Of a stretch of 64,000 nt of DNA, positions 37,201 through 47,814 are shown one piece after another. Below the pieces are notes generated by a model. It was not told where the DNA came from. It saw only the letters and a program-made list of their open reading frames with translations, and searched no databases. Numbering within the stretch: position 1 is the first letter of the stretch; every line of letters begins with the position of its first letter. The position numbers were made by a program, and so were the translations under genes. Source of the stretch: Isochrysis galbana (taxonomy: Eukaryota > Haptophyta > Isochrysidales > Isochrysidaceae); NCBI GenBank assembly GCA_018136815.1, contig CM030936.1, positions 6,260,005-6,324,004 on the forward strand, in the 5' to 3' direction.

Positions 37201-37787
37201 CAATACCACTCCCCAGCGGGCTCGGTGGCACCGCAGCCGCCCTAAACCTCCCCGCCGCCTACAACCCAAGCCAACCCATCAATTCTACTCAGGTGGCGCC
37301 GATGTCGACGACGCGCGACCTGTCCGTGGCGGTCCGTTATAGCGTGGGCCAGGTGTGCATTTGCCCAAGGGCCGCGCCCGGACCACCGCTCGCGCCACCC
37401 CAATGCCGCTGAGCACATTCGCACCACTCGCTACGCATGTGCATCGTTGATCCACCGCTGCATTCGCACGCTGTGTGCACCGGCCGCTCCCTCTCAGTGG
37501 CGACGCCCGCTGCCGCATCGCCTGTGCACCCTTTGTAATCGCTGCCTGTTCATCGCCTCCCGTTGCAGTCGTCGGGCAGTGACACGGCCACCGCCCTACT
37601 CCTAAAGCTCAACACGACCACTTTCCTCGACCGGGGTGCCGACCTCACGTTCCTCTCGTGCTTTCCCGGCGAGTCCGAAGTTTGTTACCCTCCTCTCACC
37701 TACCTCCAGCCAACTGGGCGCCGCGAGACGCTCGTCATCGACACCGCCGAGTTTGTGGTGATTGAAGTGCAACCACGTCTTAGTTGA
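34203..37787 (+). CDS. Membrane protein with C-terminal mono-ADP-ribosyltransferase domain, eight exons
   Basis: Exons 34203-35277, 35353-35426, 35566-36120, 36234-36400, 36586-36743, 36909-37129, 37293-37352 and 37569-37787 join in phase, giving about 842 residues. The first 200 residues are Glu/Gln/Ser-rich. Hydrophobic segments follow at about 284-312 (LLIVAAIYDSIFSSAVVICA) and in exon 3 (DNVFLGLFACLYALVTVQGW). Exons 4-8 form an R-S-E class ADP-ribosyltransferase: LSLAHVAALRFYTT, FRSLNTPLRE, Arg732 in LWRGM, Ser755-Thr-Thr in MSTTRDLSVAVRY, and Glu805-x-Glu807 in FPGESEVCYPPLTYL. The ExE pair predicts arginine-type transferase activity. The enzyme class is established knowledge; membrane tethering is inference. 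Exon 2's donor (35427) is chosen to keep phase. Substrate unknown. Confidence 0.85.
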
Positions 37788-38351
37788 ACCATCTATGGTT
37801 AGGCTCCGCCGTCGGCCCCACCATAGACGCGTGGCCAAGCGGCCGCTGGAGCTTGAGGACTAGTCCTGCCTCCCTCAATGTCAATAGCAACGGGGCGGCG
37901 GTGTGGGTGCAACGCGAGAGCCTGTGGATTTCTCTTTCCGAACCATCTGCTAATTCCCTGGATGACGCGCGTGCGCTCGACGTTTTGCTCCGCATCTCGA
38001 GTGCGGCTTGCGACTTGTGGAAGGCAAGATGCAGTGGTTCATGTCCTAATTGGCTACGTGTATACCTCGCCCCATGGTGCCACAGGCTAGCCCGACTTGG
38101 TCGATGACATTGAGATACTTAGCGCGACTCATGGCGTTGTGCCTCGTGGATGAGAAGTTCTTGCACGATGAAAAAGTACTACTAGTTGCTTTCACTGTTA
38201 ACAAGGTCTCAGAGCGTGAATGAAAAACTTGGCATAAATTTCATCCGCCTCACCCAATGGCCAAGCTCTCTCTACGCGCTGAATGCGATCCTGTTCGTCT
38301 CAGGACATCAACACAGCCAGACCCCATGGGCTACCGCTCATTATCTAATTT
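37788..38351. other. 3' flank of ART gene, nothing recognised
   Basis: A short perfect hairpin (AACCAT/ATGGTT) overlaps the region right after the stop codon at 37785-37787. No other feature. Confidence 0.4.
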
Positions 38352-39222
38352 AATTTTTAACAAATTTTTATGGGTCGCGGCGCGGCAAAGGAACGGGACT
38401 AGCGCTCACTCAAGACAGGACACCCTGCCGCGGCAAGCGCAAGCACCCTTCCCCCCTTATGCCACCCAGATGAACAAAGACGAACTAGGTTCGACGCAAG
38501 AAGGCAGGAGGTGGATAACCCATCCGACTTACCCGAGGGTGGGTCATTCCGAAGGAGCTCCGACGCTAGGGATCGGCTTGATGCCGATGAAGGAACACAT
38601 CAAGGCCCTACAGGCGATTTGGATTATCCGATACCTTACGCCCTCAAAGGCGGACTGGAAAATAGCGCTCGACCAATGGTTCAATAGGACCCCGCTCGGG
38701 AGGGGCGCCGTTCTTTCAAGAATCAATGTACATCGACTTACAGATAGCATCGGAGGGAACAACTCCTTGCCAAACTTTTGGAAAGCGGCGCTAACAAACT
38801 TTCGCAACCTAAAGCTAGAAAAGAACGTCGTGACACACGAAGGAGCGCGGGGCGCCCCCATATGGCACGATCCGTACCTCAAACCCCCGGTTCTTCATCA
38901 TTCACACAAGGCAAAGTGGGAGGCCTTACAAACGGTGGGAGACGTGGTTAGTCTTCCGTTTGGTTGTGTTTCTCTAGGGCCCAAAGGGCTCAGTGTGCTT
39001 TCAGCGCTATCGCTTCCTCTCGAGGATTTTGAGTGGGGTGTATTTTGTGTTGGCCCATTTTCGTGTTTGTGTTCGCTGTGGTGGACCTCTGAGGCCGGCG
39101 TCATGCTCGTCGCCCTGGCGCCCGAGACGCGGCCTTCTGCCCGTCCTTCGTCGTCGCTCCCGGCACACCGCCTGTGCGTGACTGAACGCTTTCCCATCCG
39201 TACAGATCATTTGTGGGGGTGA
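38352..39222. mobile_element. Rearranged LINE copy E: 3' UTR joined to inverted ORF2 segment
   Basis: 38352-38469 matches the last 118 bases of insertion C (minus-strand 3' end) and breaks off at exactly the same CTGGGTGGCATAAG point. Directly adjoining, on the plus strand, is an ORF2-like segment (38470-38940): MPMKEHIKALQAIWIIRYLT, LDQWFNRTPLGRG, NNSLPNFWKAALTNFRNLKL and APIWHDPYLKPP. This is the thumb/linker region typical after a LINE reverse transcriptase. Opposite orientation of the two parts is the pattern left by twin priming. Target-site duplication not found. Confidence 0.7.
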
Positions 39223-39488
39223 TGGCGATTGAACGCTTTTCTTTTCATCTACATCTGTGGGTGATGGTGATTGAACGCTTCTCGCCTTCTGTGTGTTGAA
39301 ATGGCGTCGAAAATGTGCATATTTCTCATTAGATTCTGTGTAATATACCCATTACCAGTAGCATACCCTAAGATCTCGTGATAAAACCTCAATCTTGCCT
39401 TGGTGAATTTTCACCCTTAGAAGTTAGCAAATAAATAGGCCCTGTGCCCTGTTTGACCGCCAACTAACCACTAATACTACTAATACGA
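39223..39488. other. Intergenic
   Basis: GATTGAACGCTT occurs twice near 39228 and 39269, and ATTGAACGCTTTT again at 49936. No gene. Confidence 0.35.
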
Positions 39489-39850
39489 CTAGGGACTAGA
39501 AAAAAACTGGGATATAGAACATATCATCAAGCACGAAATCGAAGAACACGAGAACGACCAAGGATAACCCCCGGGCGCGCAGGCGAAGCGCCCCGCAACC
39601 ACGGACTCCCTTGGGGGAAGCCGAAAGGCTGGGCCCCCCACAACACACAACACGGCGTAACAACACACGCCGCCTCACAACCATGACCCCAAAAAAAGGC
39701 CTGCCCCCCCCTCCCCCGACGCTAGGCCGAAAGTGGTGTACATGTGTACATGGGCCGACCCCCCGAAACCGAACAAAAAGGAACGAGGGGGGGGGGGGGG
39801 GGAAGGGGAGTGAGGTAGGGGAGAAGGCGTTGTCTAGCGGGGCCCCGGAT
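39489..39850 (+). mobile_element. Fragment of T-tailed element
   Basis: 39490-39565 could encode NWDIEHIIKHEIEEHENDQG before a stop. 39700-39810 matches the pre-tail region of D and of the nested copy in B: GCCTGCCC, a GGCC..GTACA block, ACCGAA and AAAAGGAACGAGGGG. The hairpin and T tail themselves are missing. Confidence 0.5.
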
Positions 39851-40706
39851 GACCCCGGATGGGACAACAGGTACAAGGTCAACAGGTTTTGGGGGCCTCT
39901 TCGTATTAACTATTAAGAGGACATGTTAACAGGTCGCAATAGGTCCGTAACAGGTCAAAATAAAACTCATTTTAATAATATTTTAGATCTATCAGTATGA
40001 TTTATAATATGAATACGATTGGTTTCCGACTTCTGAGCTTAGTTACTAGGGAGAGGAAGGGATCTGAGATGATCTGGGCGTGGCTACGATAGCGGTACCT
40101 ATTGCCACGCGCGAGGCGAGAATATTAGAAGGGTTTTTTTTTACCTATTACCTATTATCAGGTAACAGGTCTGGTAGACCTCTTGACCTCTTAATAGAAC
40201 CTATTAGAAGCCTATTGTCCCATCTGGGCGGATGACGGATGAGGGTGAGGGCGAGGAGCGCTTAGCAGCGTAGCAGGCATCTTCAAGAATTTTTTTGACT
40301 AAGGCCATCGATCTGCGCTCATGGTCTCGTCGAGCACTCAGGGACCCTCGGGCACCGCGCAGCGGCGCTACTCGCCGTGCTCGCCTCGCCGCAACAGAAC
40401 GCTCGCACGTTTGGCCCTCCTCGCTAACACCATGCGCACACAAAAGGAAAAGGCCTTCCGACTAACATCTAAAGGCATTTTCTTAAGTTTCATCGTCGCC
40501 GCATGCTGGCGATGTCGAGCCAATTTAATCACCTTAAGCAAAAGCACGCATGATGCGCACACATAAAGTGCAACTACAAGATTTCCGCATCTCAAATAGC
40601 TTTTGCGATGCGACCACATAGATGGCCACAGGTCGGACTCACTTCCTCTGTATGTCTCCCAACCGTTTTGTGGATAAGCTTTTGGTGGGCACAGCGACCT
40701 CGCGAT
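39851..40706. other. Intergenic, nothing recognised
   Basis: AT-rich patch at 39950-40200 with repeated short AGGT/ACCT words; no gene recognised. Confidence 0.4.
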
Positions 40707-41540
40707 CTACTGCGTCTTCTTTAAAGGCTGCGGCTGCCGCAAGTAGGCGACCGCAAAATAGGTGAGCTGGCAGATAGGGATCATGCTGTCGTAGAGCACA
40801 TGGCCACCCAAATCGCGGTAGCCATGGTCGCAAGCGGACGCCTCGAGCCACGATACGAAGCCGATGGGAAGGTTGATTATCAGCGCAGCAAGGTCATAAT
40901 AAAGGTCTTTCTTCTCCGCAGGCACGACCATGCGATAGCCGACCGCGACGCACAGTAGGGCAGTCTGCACATATGTGAAGCCGTGAGCAGGCGGTACGAG
41001 GAGCGAGAGGATGACCGCATGCAGGAGTGAGTGGGCGACGGCGTGCTTCTTGGGCAGAATTCCCCGCCAGAGAGCGTAGAAAAAAAGGAAGACCAAGCTG
41101 ATACCGACGACCCGCTTCTCGATAGGAGTAGGCAGCAAGATCTGAGGCAAGCTCTTGTCTGCCTGCGGCTGCTGTGCATCACCCAGCGAAGAAAACAGAT
41201 GCGCCAGCCCATGTGCGAAGACTCCTCCGGCGGCCGACTCGATCTGTTCGAATCCGGGCATCGAAGAGAATCGTCTGCCTAGCGCCCAAAGAAGCAGCGC
41301 GGCGGCAGTGTCCACGTAGAAGCAGAGGGCGTGGGAGGAGAGAAACTTTTGGCCATGGTTGGAGATGCAGAAGCCTTGAGAGAGGAACTGGGGTGAGAAG
41401 AAGGGAGGTGTGAGTGCGAAAGAGTGTGCGAGGACGGCCGTGACGAAGAGGAGCGAGTTGAGCAGCACCAAAGAATTGGCGACGTCGCCCACGCGCAGCC
41501 CGAGCACGCGAGTTGGGGAGGGATCCGACATCGTCATCAT
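40707..41540 (-). CDS. Multipass membrane protein of unknown family
   Basis: Single exon, 277 residues, start MMTMSDPSPTRVLGL. About seven hydrophobic segments are visible, among them NSLVLLNSLLFVTAVLAHSF, VDTAAALLLWALG, VVGISLVFLFFYALWRG, HSLLHAVILSLLVPP and YDLAALIINLPIGFVSWL. Histidines recur within or beside them (SSHALCFYVD, FAHGLAHLF, KHAVAHSLLHAV), which recalls CREST-type membrane hydrolases, but the full motif set is not evident. Repeat P lies 394 bases upstream, and a CT/TTC-rich leader lies immediately upstream on the coding strand. Function unknown. Confidence 0.75.
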   Translation of the reverse strand: MMTMSDPSPTRVLGLRVGDVANSLVLLNSLLFVTAVLAHSFALTPPFFSPQFLSQGFCISNHGQKFLSSHALCFYVDTAAALLLWALGRRFSSMPGFEQIESAAGGVFAHGLAHLFSSLGDAQQPQADKSLPQILLPTPIEKRVVGISLVFLFFYALWRGILPKKHAVAHSLLHAVILSLLVPPAHGFTYVQTALLCVAVGYRMVVPAEKKDLYYDLAALIINLPIGFVSWLEASACDHGYRDLGGHVLYDSMIPICQLTYFAVAYLRQPQPLKKTQ

Positions 41541-41668
41541 CAGGAGGGGAGAGAGGGAGAGAGACAGGAAAGGCGTAAAAGAAGAGGGGAAGAGAGGGAG
41601 AACAAGAGAAGGGGTGGGAGGTTCGAAGAAGACTTGAAGAGAGAATCAAAATAGAAGGCAGCGGGGAA

Positions 41669-41750
41669 GAGAAGAAGAAGAAGAAGAAGAAGAAGAAGAA
41701 GAAGAAGAAGAAGAAGAAGAAGAAGAAGAAGAAGAAGAAGAAGAAGAAGA
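41669..41750. repeat. (GAA)n microsatellite
   Basis: About 27 GAA triplets followed by (GA)n/GGGA, upstream of the minus-strand gene at 41540. On that gene's coding strand it is a TTC/CT tract. Confidence 0.93.
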
Positions 41751-41933
41751 GAGAGAGGGAGGGAGGGAGGGGGAGAGAGAGGAGGTGATCCTTTTCCGGG
41801 ATCCTACTCGTATCTGAAGTGAAGCACTACTTGTAGAAAGTAGAGATCGCCACACGCGGGGGGAAAAGAAAAGTGTAAGAGAGAATAAAAATACGAGAGA
41901 GAACGAGTTGATGATCGAGGGAGAGAGGAAGCA

Positions 41934-42130
41934 CGTCAGAGTTTTATTGTTGTGTTAGTATAACCTTAGTGTTGAGGGACCGTAGCCCGTACAAGCCCTT
42001 CGACGGCAACGGGCCCCTACCCCGCGATGGGGGTGTACGCGGTTGGCGCATGGCTCGTCCGGTGTATGTGGCTATGTGGCTAGGAATGCTAGCTAACAAG
42101 ATGTCATACGACGCTATAAGTTCTAACGTC
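41934..42130. repeat. Gene-upstream repeat P, copy 2
   Basis: Matches 3189-3368 over its whole length. It differs by about a 10-base insertion after CCGTAGCCC, an 8-base duplication (TATGTGGC) and scattered substitutions. Same orientation relative to the downstream minus-strand gene. Confidence 0.75.
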
Positions 42131-42407
42131 TAACGTGGTCCGTGGTACCCCCGCCGAGAGGTCACGAGGTCACCGCAATACCGCAATCTCCCTGACACCA
42201 GCGCCAGCGCGCGCGTCGACGCTCAAGGGTGCAACACATCGTCGAATGGACTCGACGAATCCGATAAAAATCTTTCCTTCGAGTTTGTGGCTGCCGAGTG
42301 CGCGAGTGCGCCACGCGTTCCCACAACTGGTGGGACCTGGACAATATGGTCAGTCTATACAAATTCTTCAGTGGTGGCCAATGCCAGATCCGCAAGCATT
42401 ATTATTC

Positions 42408-42474
42408 ACCAGTTCAAATTAAATTTTTAACAAATTTTTATGGGTCGCGGCGCGGCAAAGGAACGGAACTGGTG
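42408..42474. repeat. 49-bp tail copy of C-type element between 9-bp inverted repeats
   Basis: 42422-42470 matches the terminal bases of insertion C (AATTTTTAACAAATTTTTAT then GGGTCGCGGCGCGGC). It lies between CACCAGTTC (42408-42416) and GAACTGGTG (42466-42474), which are perfect complements. Confidence 0.7.
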
Positions 42475-44190
42475 CTGAGGGAAAGGACGCGATCTCGCTC
42501 CGAGATTGGCCTCGCGCCCTCCCACGCTGCCCCGCCGTGCCCTCGGTCCCTCGCCCCCCCCCCCGCGGCAGGTTCTTTCCCTCGGCGTGCCGTCCGTCGC
42601 CTCCGGCCCTCTTCTCTTACCTTCTCTCGATGTCATCAAAAGTTCCATGACCGTCTGTTGTCTTCTCTCGTCTATCGGTCATATCTACGGGAACGTACGG
42701 GAATCCCTTTCCGGTCCCTCCCCCCGCGGTCGCCGAATTTCCCCCCCGCGGTCGCCGAATTTCCCCCCGCGGCCGCCGAATAGTTCCCCCCGCGTGGAGC
42801 TCTCTTGTTTTCTGTCCGCACGAAAATCGCCTTGCAAAACCACTGACTTAACCCCCCCCGGAGCAAGTGTAACAGGGCCAGTCGTGTAATAGTTGGGCGT
42901 TAGCCACACCGCCTAAACCCTCAGGTAAAACTCTCGTAAAAGAGAGAAGAGAGGGGACTATTATGCTGAATCCTGCGGTCTTGCGGACTGCCGTGCCGAC
43001 CGCCGATTCTTCACCTAACCGTCCGGACGGGTGTGGCTGCCCTTTCGTTTAGCTGTTTCGTCTTTGCTCCTCCCTTGCGTGGTTTTGTTTCGCTCATTCA
43101 TTGTTCTCTCGCATGGAAGCTCGATTCTAGCAAGGGGGTGTCGCATCCGCGATCGACCTTTTTGTTTTAGAAGTTGTTTTGCGTTCCCTCCTCGCAGGCT
43201 AGCCACGAGTCACCGTCGCAGTGTCCTACATTCGTCCATTCGCCCTTGTTGCCCTCGCCTCCTTTATCGCCTCCTTTGTCGCCTGCTTGCCCCTCACCTG
43301 GCTCACCTCCTTGCGCGCTCCTCGCGTTTTAGGCTAAGTCGCGCGATCAGGTATCGCCGGTGCAAGGAACCGCCCCCATGTGTGACCCTGATTCCCCCTC
43401 AGGTGTTGGCCGTTGGATTATATCGTGGCGCTATTTTACTTCGGTCTTCATCAAATCACTTAAGGGTTTTCGAAAGATTCCCTCCTTATTCCTGTGCGTA
43501 ACTGTCGCCCCGTCGGATCGTCCGTCGCCCCGTCGCTCTCTTGTCGGCATTCTCTTCCTTGTTCGATCTGCCAGCGGGTTCCTGTGCGTTCCGTGATAGG
43601 GATACGTTAGTGTGGAGAGTGTTGACGTGAGTGTAGGTCATCTCGTCGGTCCATCGGCCCCTAGCCGTCTGTCGGCTGTCGTTCTTCGTTCGTCGCTCTT
43701 GTTCTCGTTCTCGTTCCCGTTCTCGTCCCTCGTTCTCAATACTACCTCAATACCAAACCTCTCCAATCCCCCAGCCCCAACCTATCCATCCCGATCCGCC
43801 CAGCCATGTCCGCTCCGTCGTCGCGCTCGCCCTCGCCCAAGCCCGTCCTCCCGCCTTTCTCTGCTGAGGAGGTGGTCCAGCCCGTCATTGGCCACTCCCC
43901 AACTTCCGCCGCGCCTCTCGCCGCTTCCCTTCCGTTCCCTCCGTTCCCATCCGAGGCAGTGGTAACCTCGGATCCGTCAGTATCCCGATAAAAGTAAGAA
44001 CACAAGAGAAGCCACAGTCTCCCGCCCCCTTCTCTCCGACTCCCGGCCGAAGCAGCGCGCACGGCCTCCCTGGAACCGGCTTCTCCGCTAAAGAGGGAAC
44101 TGGGGAAGGGGAAGGGGGTTGATAGGGGTTAGGGTTGGGTAGTAGGGAGGTTCAATAGCACGCTGCCTCACGCCGCACATGTAGCGGGAA
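42475..44190. other. Repeat-like region without supported gene
   Basis: 42720-42790 has a short tandem (CCCCCGCGGTCGCCGAATTT, three units). 43020-43800 is T/C-rich with tandem GTTCTCGTTC words. A 61-codon frame (43806-43991, MSAPSSRSPSPKPVLPPFSA) could be a mobile-element leader ORF, but nothing ties it to a known family. Confidence 0.4.
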
Positions 44191-44194
44191 TTTT

Positions 44195-44278
44195 TAAGAA
44201 GATTTTTTTTAGAGTAGGGAGACCATTCCCGGACAGTAGTAGGTGTGTAGCCCAGAATCTTCAGATGTTTTTTTTTTA
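44195..44278 (+). mobile_element. T-tailed element 3' end
   Basis: TAGTAGGTGTGTAGCCCAG followed by AATCTTCAGATG and T10 matches the tails at 29740-29776 and 63260-63301. The hairpin arm is partly disrupted (CAGAA instead of CTGAA). Confidence 0.65.
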
Positions 44279-44429
44279 CAACCAAGTGTGTCACTCGCAG
44301 ACGCAGGTGAAGGCGCGGGTGAAGATATCCCCGCAGGCCTTGCAAAGACCTTGGCACCCTGGCAGAGCCCGGGGGCGGGCGTACGGGGCATCATGGCGCC
44401 CCAGCAACCAACTATAACTACATTTAAAA

Positions 44430-45265
44430 TTGCATGTACGTACATACAACATACAACTCCTCGAAAAAGACGCGAAACTTGCGAAACTTATTGCGAAGCT
44501 TGGGTGGATTTAGTGCGAAACTTTGCAAAACTTTTGCGCGAAACTTGGGGAGGTCCGGCGCGAAACTCTTACCAGGCCCTAGAGGAACCACCCATCCTCC
44601 TGGCACGCCTGATGGCTTGCCAGGAGGCCACTGCCCTACTGACCCACTCCCTTCCCCACAGGCTCGCCCCATTCGCCCATCCTGGCCCCTCGTGACCAGC
44701 CCATCGCTCCAACCCCCCCTCCCCCCCTGGTCGACAGGCAGACAGGTGCAGATTGGGGGCCCCAGAGGCTCAGGAGCGCCAGCGAGGGAGAGGCAGGGGA
44801 GACCAGGGCCCAGTCCCAGCCTCCTCTGCCCCCAGAGCTGGCCTCCATGAGCCTCCAGGGGTCGCCAGGGGCAGCTGCAGGCCTGCCGCAGGCGCGCCAT
44901 CGCGCGTGCCGCAGGAGAGGGGAGAGAGAGCGCGGAGAAGGGGGTGGGCGGAGCGAGAGCTCCGCTCACCGAAAAATAGGTAAGTCCCGCACCTGTTTAC
45001 AGGATAAGTCGGGGCTGAGATCGCCGCCCACTCGGAGACACAGGAGGAAGGGGGGGAATGATCAATGATCACCGGGGGGAGGCGCGGGCCACCGGACCAT
45101 ATCTAAGCCCTTCACCCCTATCCCCCTAGTAGTGCACGGGGGGAGTCGCCTTATGGCGGGGGGAGAAGGGCCGGGGAAGTGGGGGTGTAGAAAGTTTCCT
45201 ACGTGAGTAGAAAGTAGAGGGTCCACGGCCGCGTGTGCGGTGAGACTATTAAAAGGTTTATTATT
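44430..45265 (+). mobile_element. A/B-family element copy F2, 5'-truncated
   Basis: 44465-44580 is a cluster of GCGAAACTT words ending CGAAACTCTTACCAGGCCCT, shared with insertion B (61465-61600, minus). 44585-44760 encodes GTTHPPGTPDGLPG and LLARLMACQEATALLTHSLP, shared with insertion A. 44830-45262 matches A's 3' region, ending CGCGTGTGCGGTGAG then ACTATTAAAAGGTTTATT. It therefore links A and B into one family. No target-site duplication was identified. Confidence 0.78.
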
Positions 45266-46118
45266 AGCCCTCACCCACTGTTTTTCACAGCTAAGGTTGG
45301 GGGGGGGTCATTTTTGAGATCACATCCTTTGTTTTGGTTCGGGGGGGATCGGGTTTCTCACGGTATGGTGCCGTGTTTTACGGTTCGCTTGGGGGGTCGC
45401 ATTTCCCCCCCCGTGTTCACGAGAATCGGGGGTCGGGGTCGAATTTGATTTAAGTCGCGGACTTGTATCTGTGATGCCCCCCCCGCGGCCTCGCGGCCCC
45501 CCGGCGGCTCCTCGCTCGCCTGCGGGGGAAGCTGTGAGAAGAAGTACTAAAAAAAGAAACCGAGGCGAAGCACCTGGTTCGGTGCCCCGGCAGTAAGGAG
45601 TTAAAGTACCTGCCTGCCTACTACTACAAAACTCATTCTCTTCTCTCGCCCTCCTCTCCCCCCATCCTACTCTCTCTCCCCCTCTCCCTCTCTCTCTCCT
45701 CTTCTCTCCCACGCTTCCTTTCTTCCTTCTCTTCTCCCCTCCTGTCTCCTTTCCTCCTTCTCTCTCTGTTTCCCTCTCTTTCCCACATTTTCCTCTTTGT
45801 CTCTCCTTCTTCTCGCCCTCTCTCCTTGTCCTCCCCCTCTCTCCCTCTCTCCCTCCCTTTCTCTCCTCTTCTCTTCTCTTCTCCCCATGCCTCTCTCCTT
45901 CTCTCCCCCTACCTCTCTCGGTCTCTCCCCCTCTCTCCCAGACTCTCTCCTCTCTCCTCCCCTCATCTCCCTCTCCCTCGCTCTCTTACTCTCCACTCTC
46001 CACCCCTCTCTATTTATCTTTCTACCCCTCTCTCTTCTTCCTTTCTCCCGCCTCTCCCCGCCCCCCCACTCTCTCCCTCCCTCCCTCACCCCTTCCCTCC
46101 CAACCCTCCCCCATCCCC
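45266..46118 (+). promoter_or_regulatory. Upstream region, CT-rich from 45640
   Basis: 45300-45600 holds no recognised gene. 45640-46118 is an unusually long CT-rich tract (about 480 bases) running to the start codon at 46119. Confidence 0.45.
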
Positions 46119-47814
46119 ATGATCACCGCTCCACCGCCTTCCTCCCGCCCGCGCGGCTGCCTCCCTCTCTCTGCCGCCGCAATCCTCGCACTCGGCGCTC
46201 TCCTCGCTTCCTCCGCACGCCCGCACAGCCACTCCCTCCTCTGGACCATGGCAGAGGCACACACGGGCAGCGTGGAGAAGCCTTTCTCTTGCAACTGCTC
46301 GTGGACCGCAGACTTTGCGTGCCCAGGCGAGGCAGGACCTGCTCTGCGGGGCTACGCGCGCGACGACAGATCGCTCTGCTTCTACCACTGCTGCCCCAAG
46401 TCATGCGCCATGTGGGACCTCACGGGCCACTGCATCAAGAACAAGGAGCCGGGCGCAGTCGAGTATGAGGAGGCGCTCCACAGGGCCGACGGGTACAAGC
46501 TCACCAATATTGCTCTCGGCAACGACTGCGACGAGACGTGGGTGCTGTCCAAGATGGCGACGATGGTGACCAAGATGATACAGCACGCCATAGAGCACTT
46601 GAAGATGCCCATCCACGTCGACCACTTCCTGCCGCCCGACACGGACATGCATGTACGCACCTTCAATGGCGCACTGCTAGTGCTGGGCAACGTGACCGTC
46701 AACCGTATCACACCGTCGACGCTCAAGTATGGACTGTGCTACGACGACTACGAGTGGTGGGTGCAGCAGCCGTGGTATGTGCGCATGGCCAACGAACGTC
46801 CACCAGATCGAATGATGGTCATCTCCACCAACATCGAGTCGGAAGTGCACTTTGACTACGAGCTATATCAGGATCTTGTGGTCGGCAAGCTTCCGCTCGG
46901 CTCGGGCTCGGGAGACTTAGTCGTGCAGGGCTTTCTTGGGCTCGATGTTGATTTATCGATGCTTGGCCAGGCTGCGATCTCCGACTGTGATGGCAACTTT
47001 GGCTTCGCTGACTTGCGCGTGAAGATGGAGTCGGAGTGGATGATACGTGAATTAGGCGTTGACTCGGCGAAGGGCGCATTCACTCGCAAAATGCTCGAGG
47101 CCTTCATGCCTCTCATCGCAGAGCAGATGGATGCGATCATCTGCTGGGGAGATGGGCTAGCCAGGATAGAGTTGCACAATGACGGCACCGGCTCCCAAGG
47201 GGATTTCCGTGGCATCGTGCAAGAGATCAACTCGAATGTGAGAGCCGCAACCGCCCTCACCCACCCAGAGTCCTACCCTTCAGCACCATTGCGTCGCTTT
47301 CCCCCGATGTGGGTGAATCCGTGGAGCACGCACACTTGAACAACTCACTTGTCCCACGGCACCCCCGCCCCCCCCTCTCTCCTTGACCCCTGTCGCACCT
47401 ACGCGCTGCTCACACTTGCCGTGGTTCTGGGAGGCACCAGCAGCCGCACACCCATTTGCTTATGCGTGCCCCGGAGGCGGCCAACTTTTACGAATGCTGC
47501 CCCCCCCGCCCGGTCACTTGCAGCTTGAAGACCGTTTGGGAGTTGTCGAGGCGGTGCAGTCGGTACTTGAGACGGACCGCAAACGGTACGAGAAGGCCGT
47601 CCGCGACCAGAAGCGCTTGCAGGAGGTAGGGGTTAAGTCGGCGTTTGGTGAGCTCACTGCAATGAAGAGGTTCCGCAACGTCCGGTACCTCTCGCCGCCT
47701 TCACCACCGCCGCCCTCACCACTGCCGCCGCCTTTGCCGCCGGCACCACCATCAGGGCCGGGATGGTTCCATGACCTTTCGGGCTTCAATGGTGGCTGGT
47801 GGGGCGGTGAGTGA
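46119..47814 (+). CDS. Secreted Cys-rich protein with Pro-rich tail, two exons
   Basis: Exons 46119-47237 and 47524-47814, phase 0, GT-AG; 469 residues. The hydrophobic N-terminus after an Arg (CLPLSAAAILALGALLASSA) looks like a signal peptide. Then follows a Cys cluster (SCNCSWTADFAC and YHCCPKSCAMW) and a long domain with amphipathic strands (GALLVLGNVTVNRITPSTLK, MVISTNIESEVHFDYEL, LRVKMESEWMIREL). These and the length would suit a TULIP/BPI-type lipid-binding fold, but that is speculative. Exon 2 adds a coiled helix (KRYEKAVRDQKRLQEV) and a PPSPPPPSPLPPP tract with a Gly/Trp-rich end, as in algal wall glycoproteins. Family not identified. Confidence 0.75.

Noticed and set aside
42900-43800. 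Possible LTR or leader of a copia-like element
   Set aside because: No second copy of the sequence and no gag or pol homology in the window.
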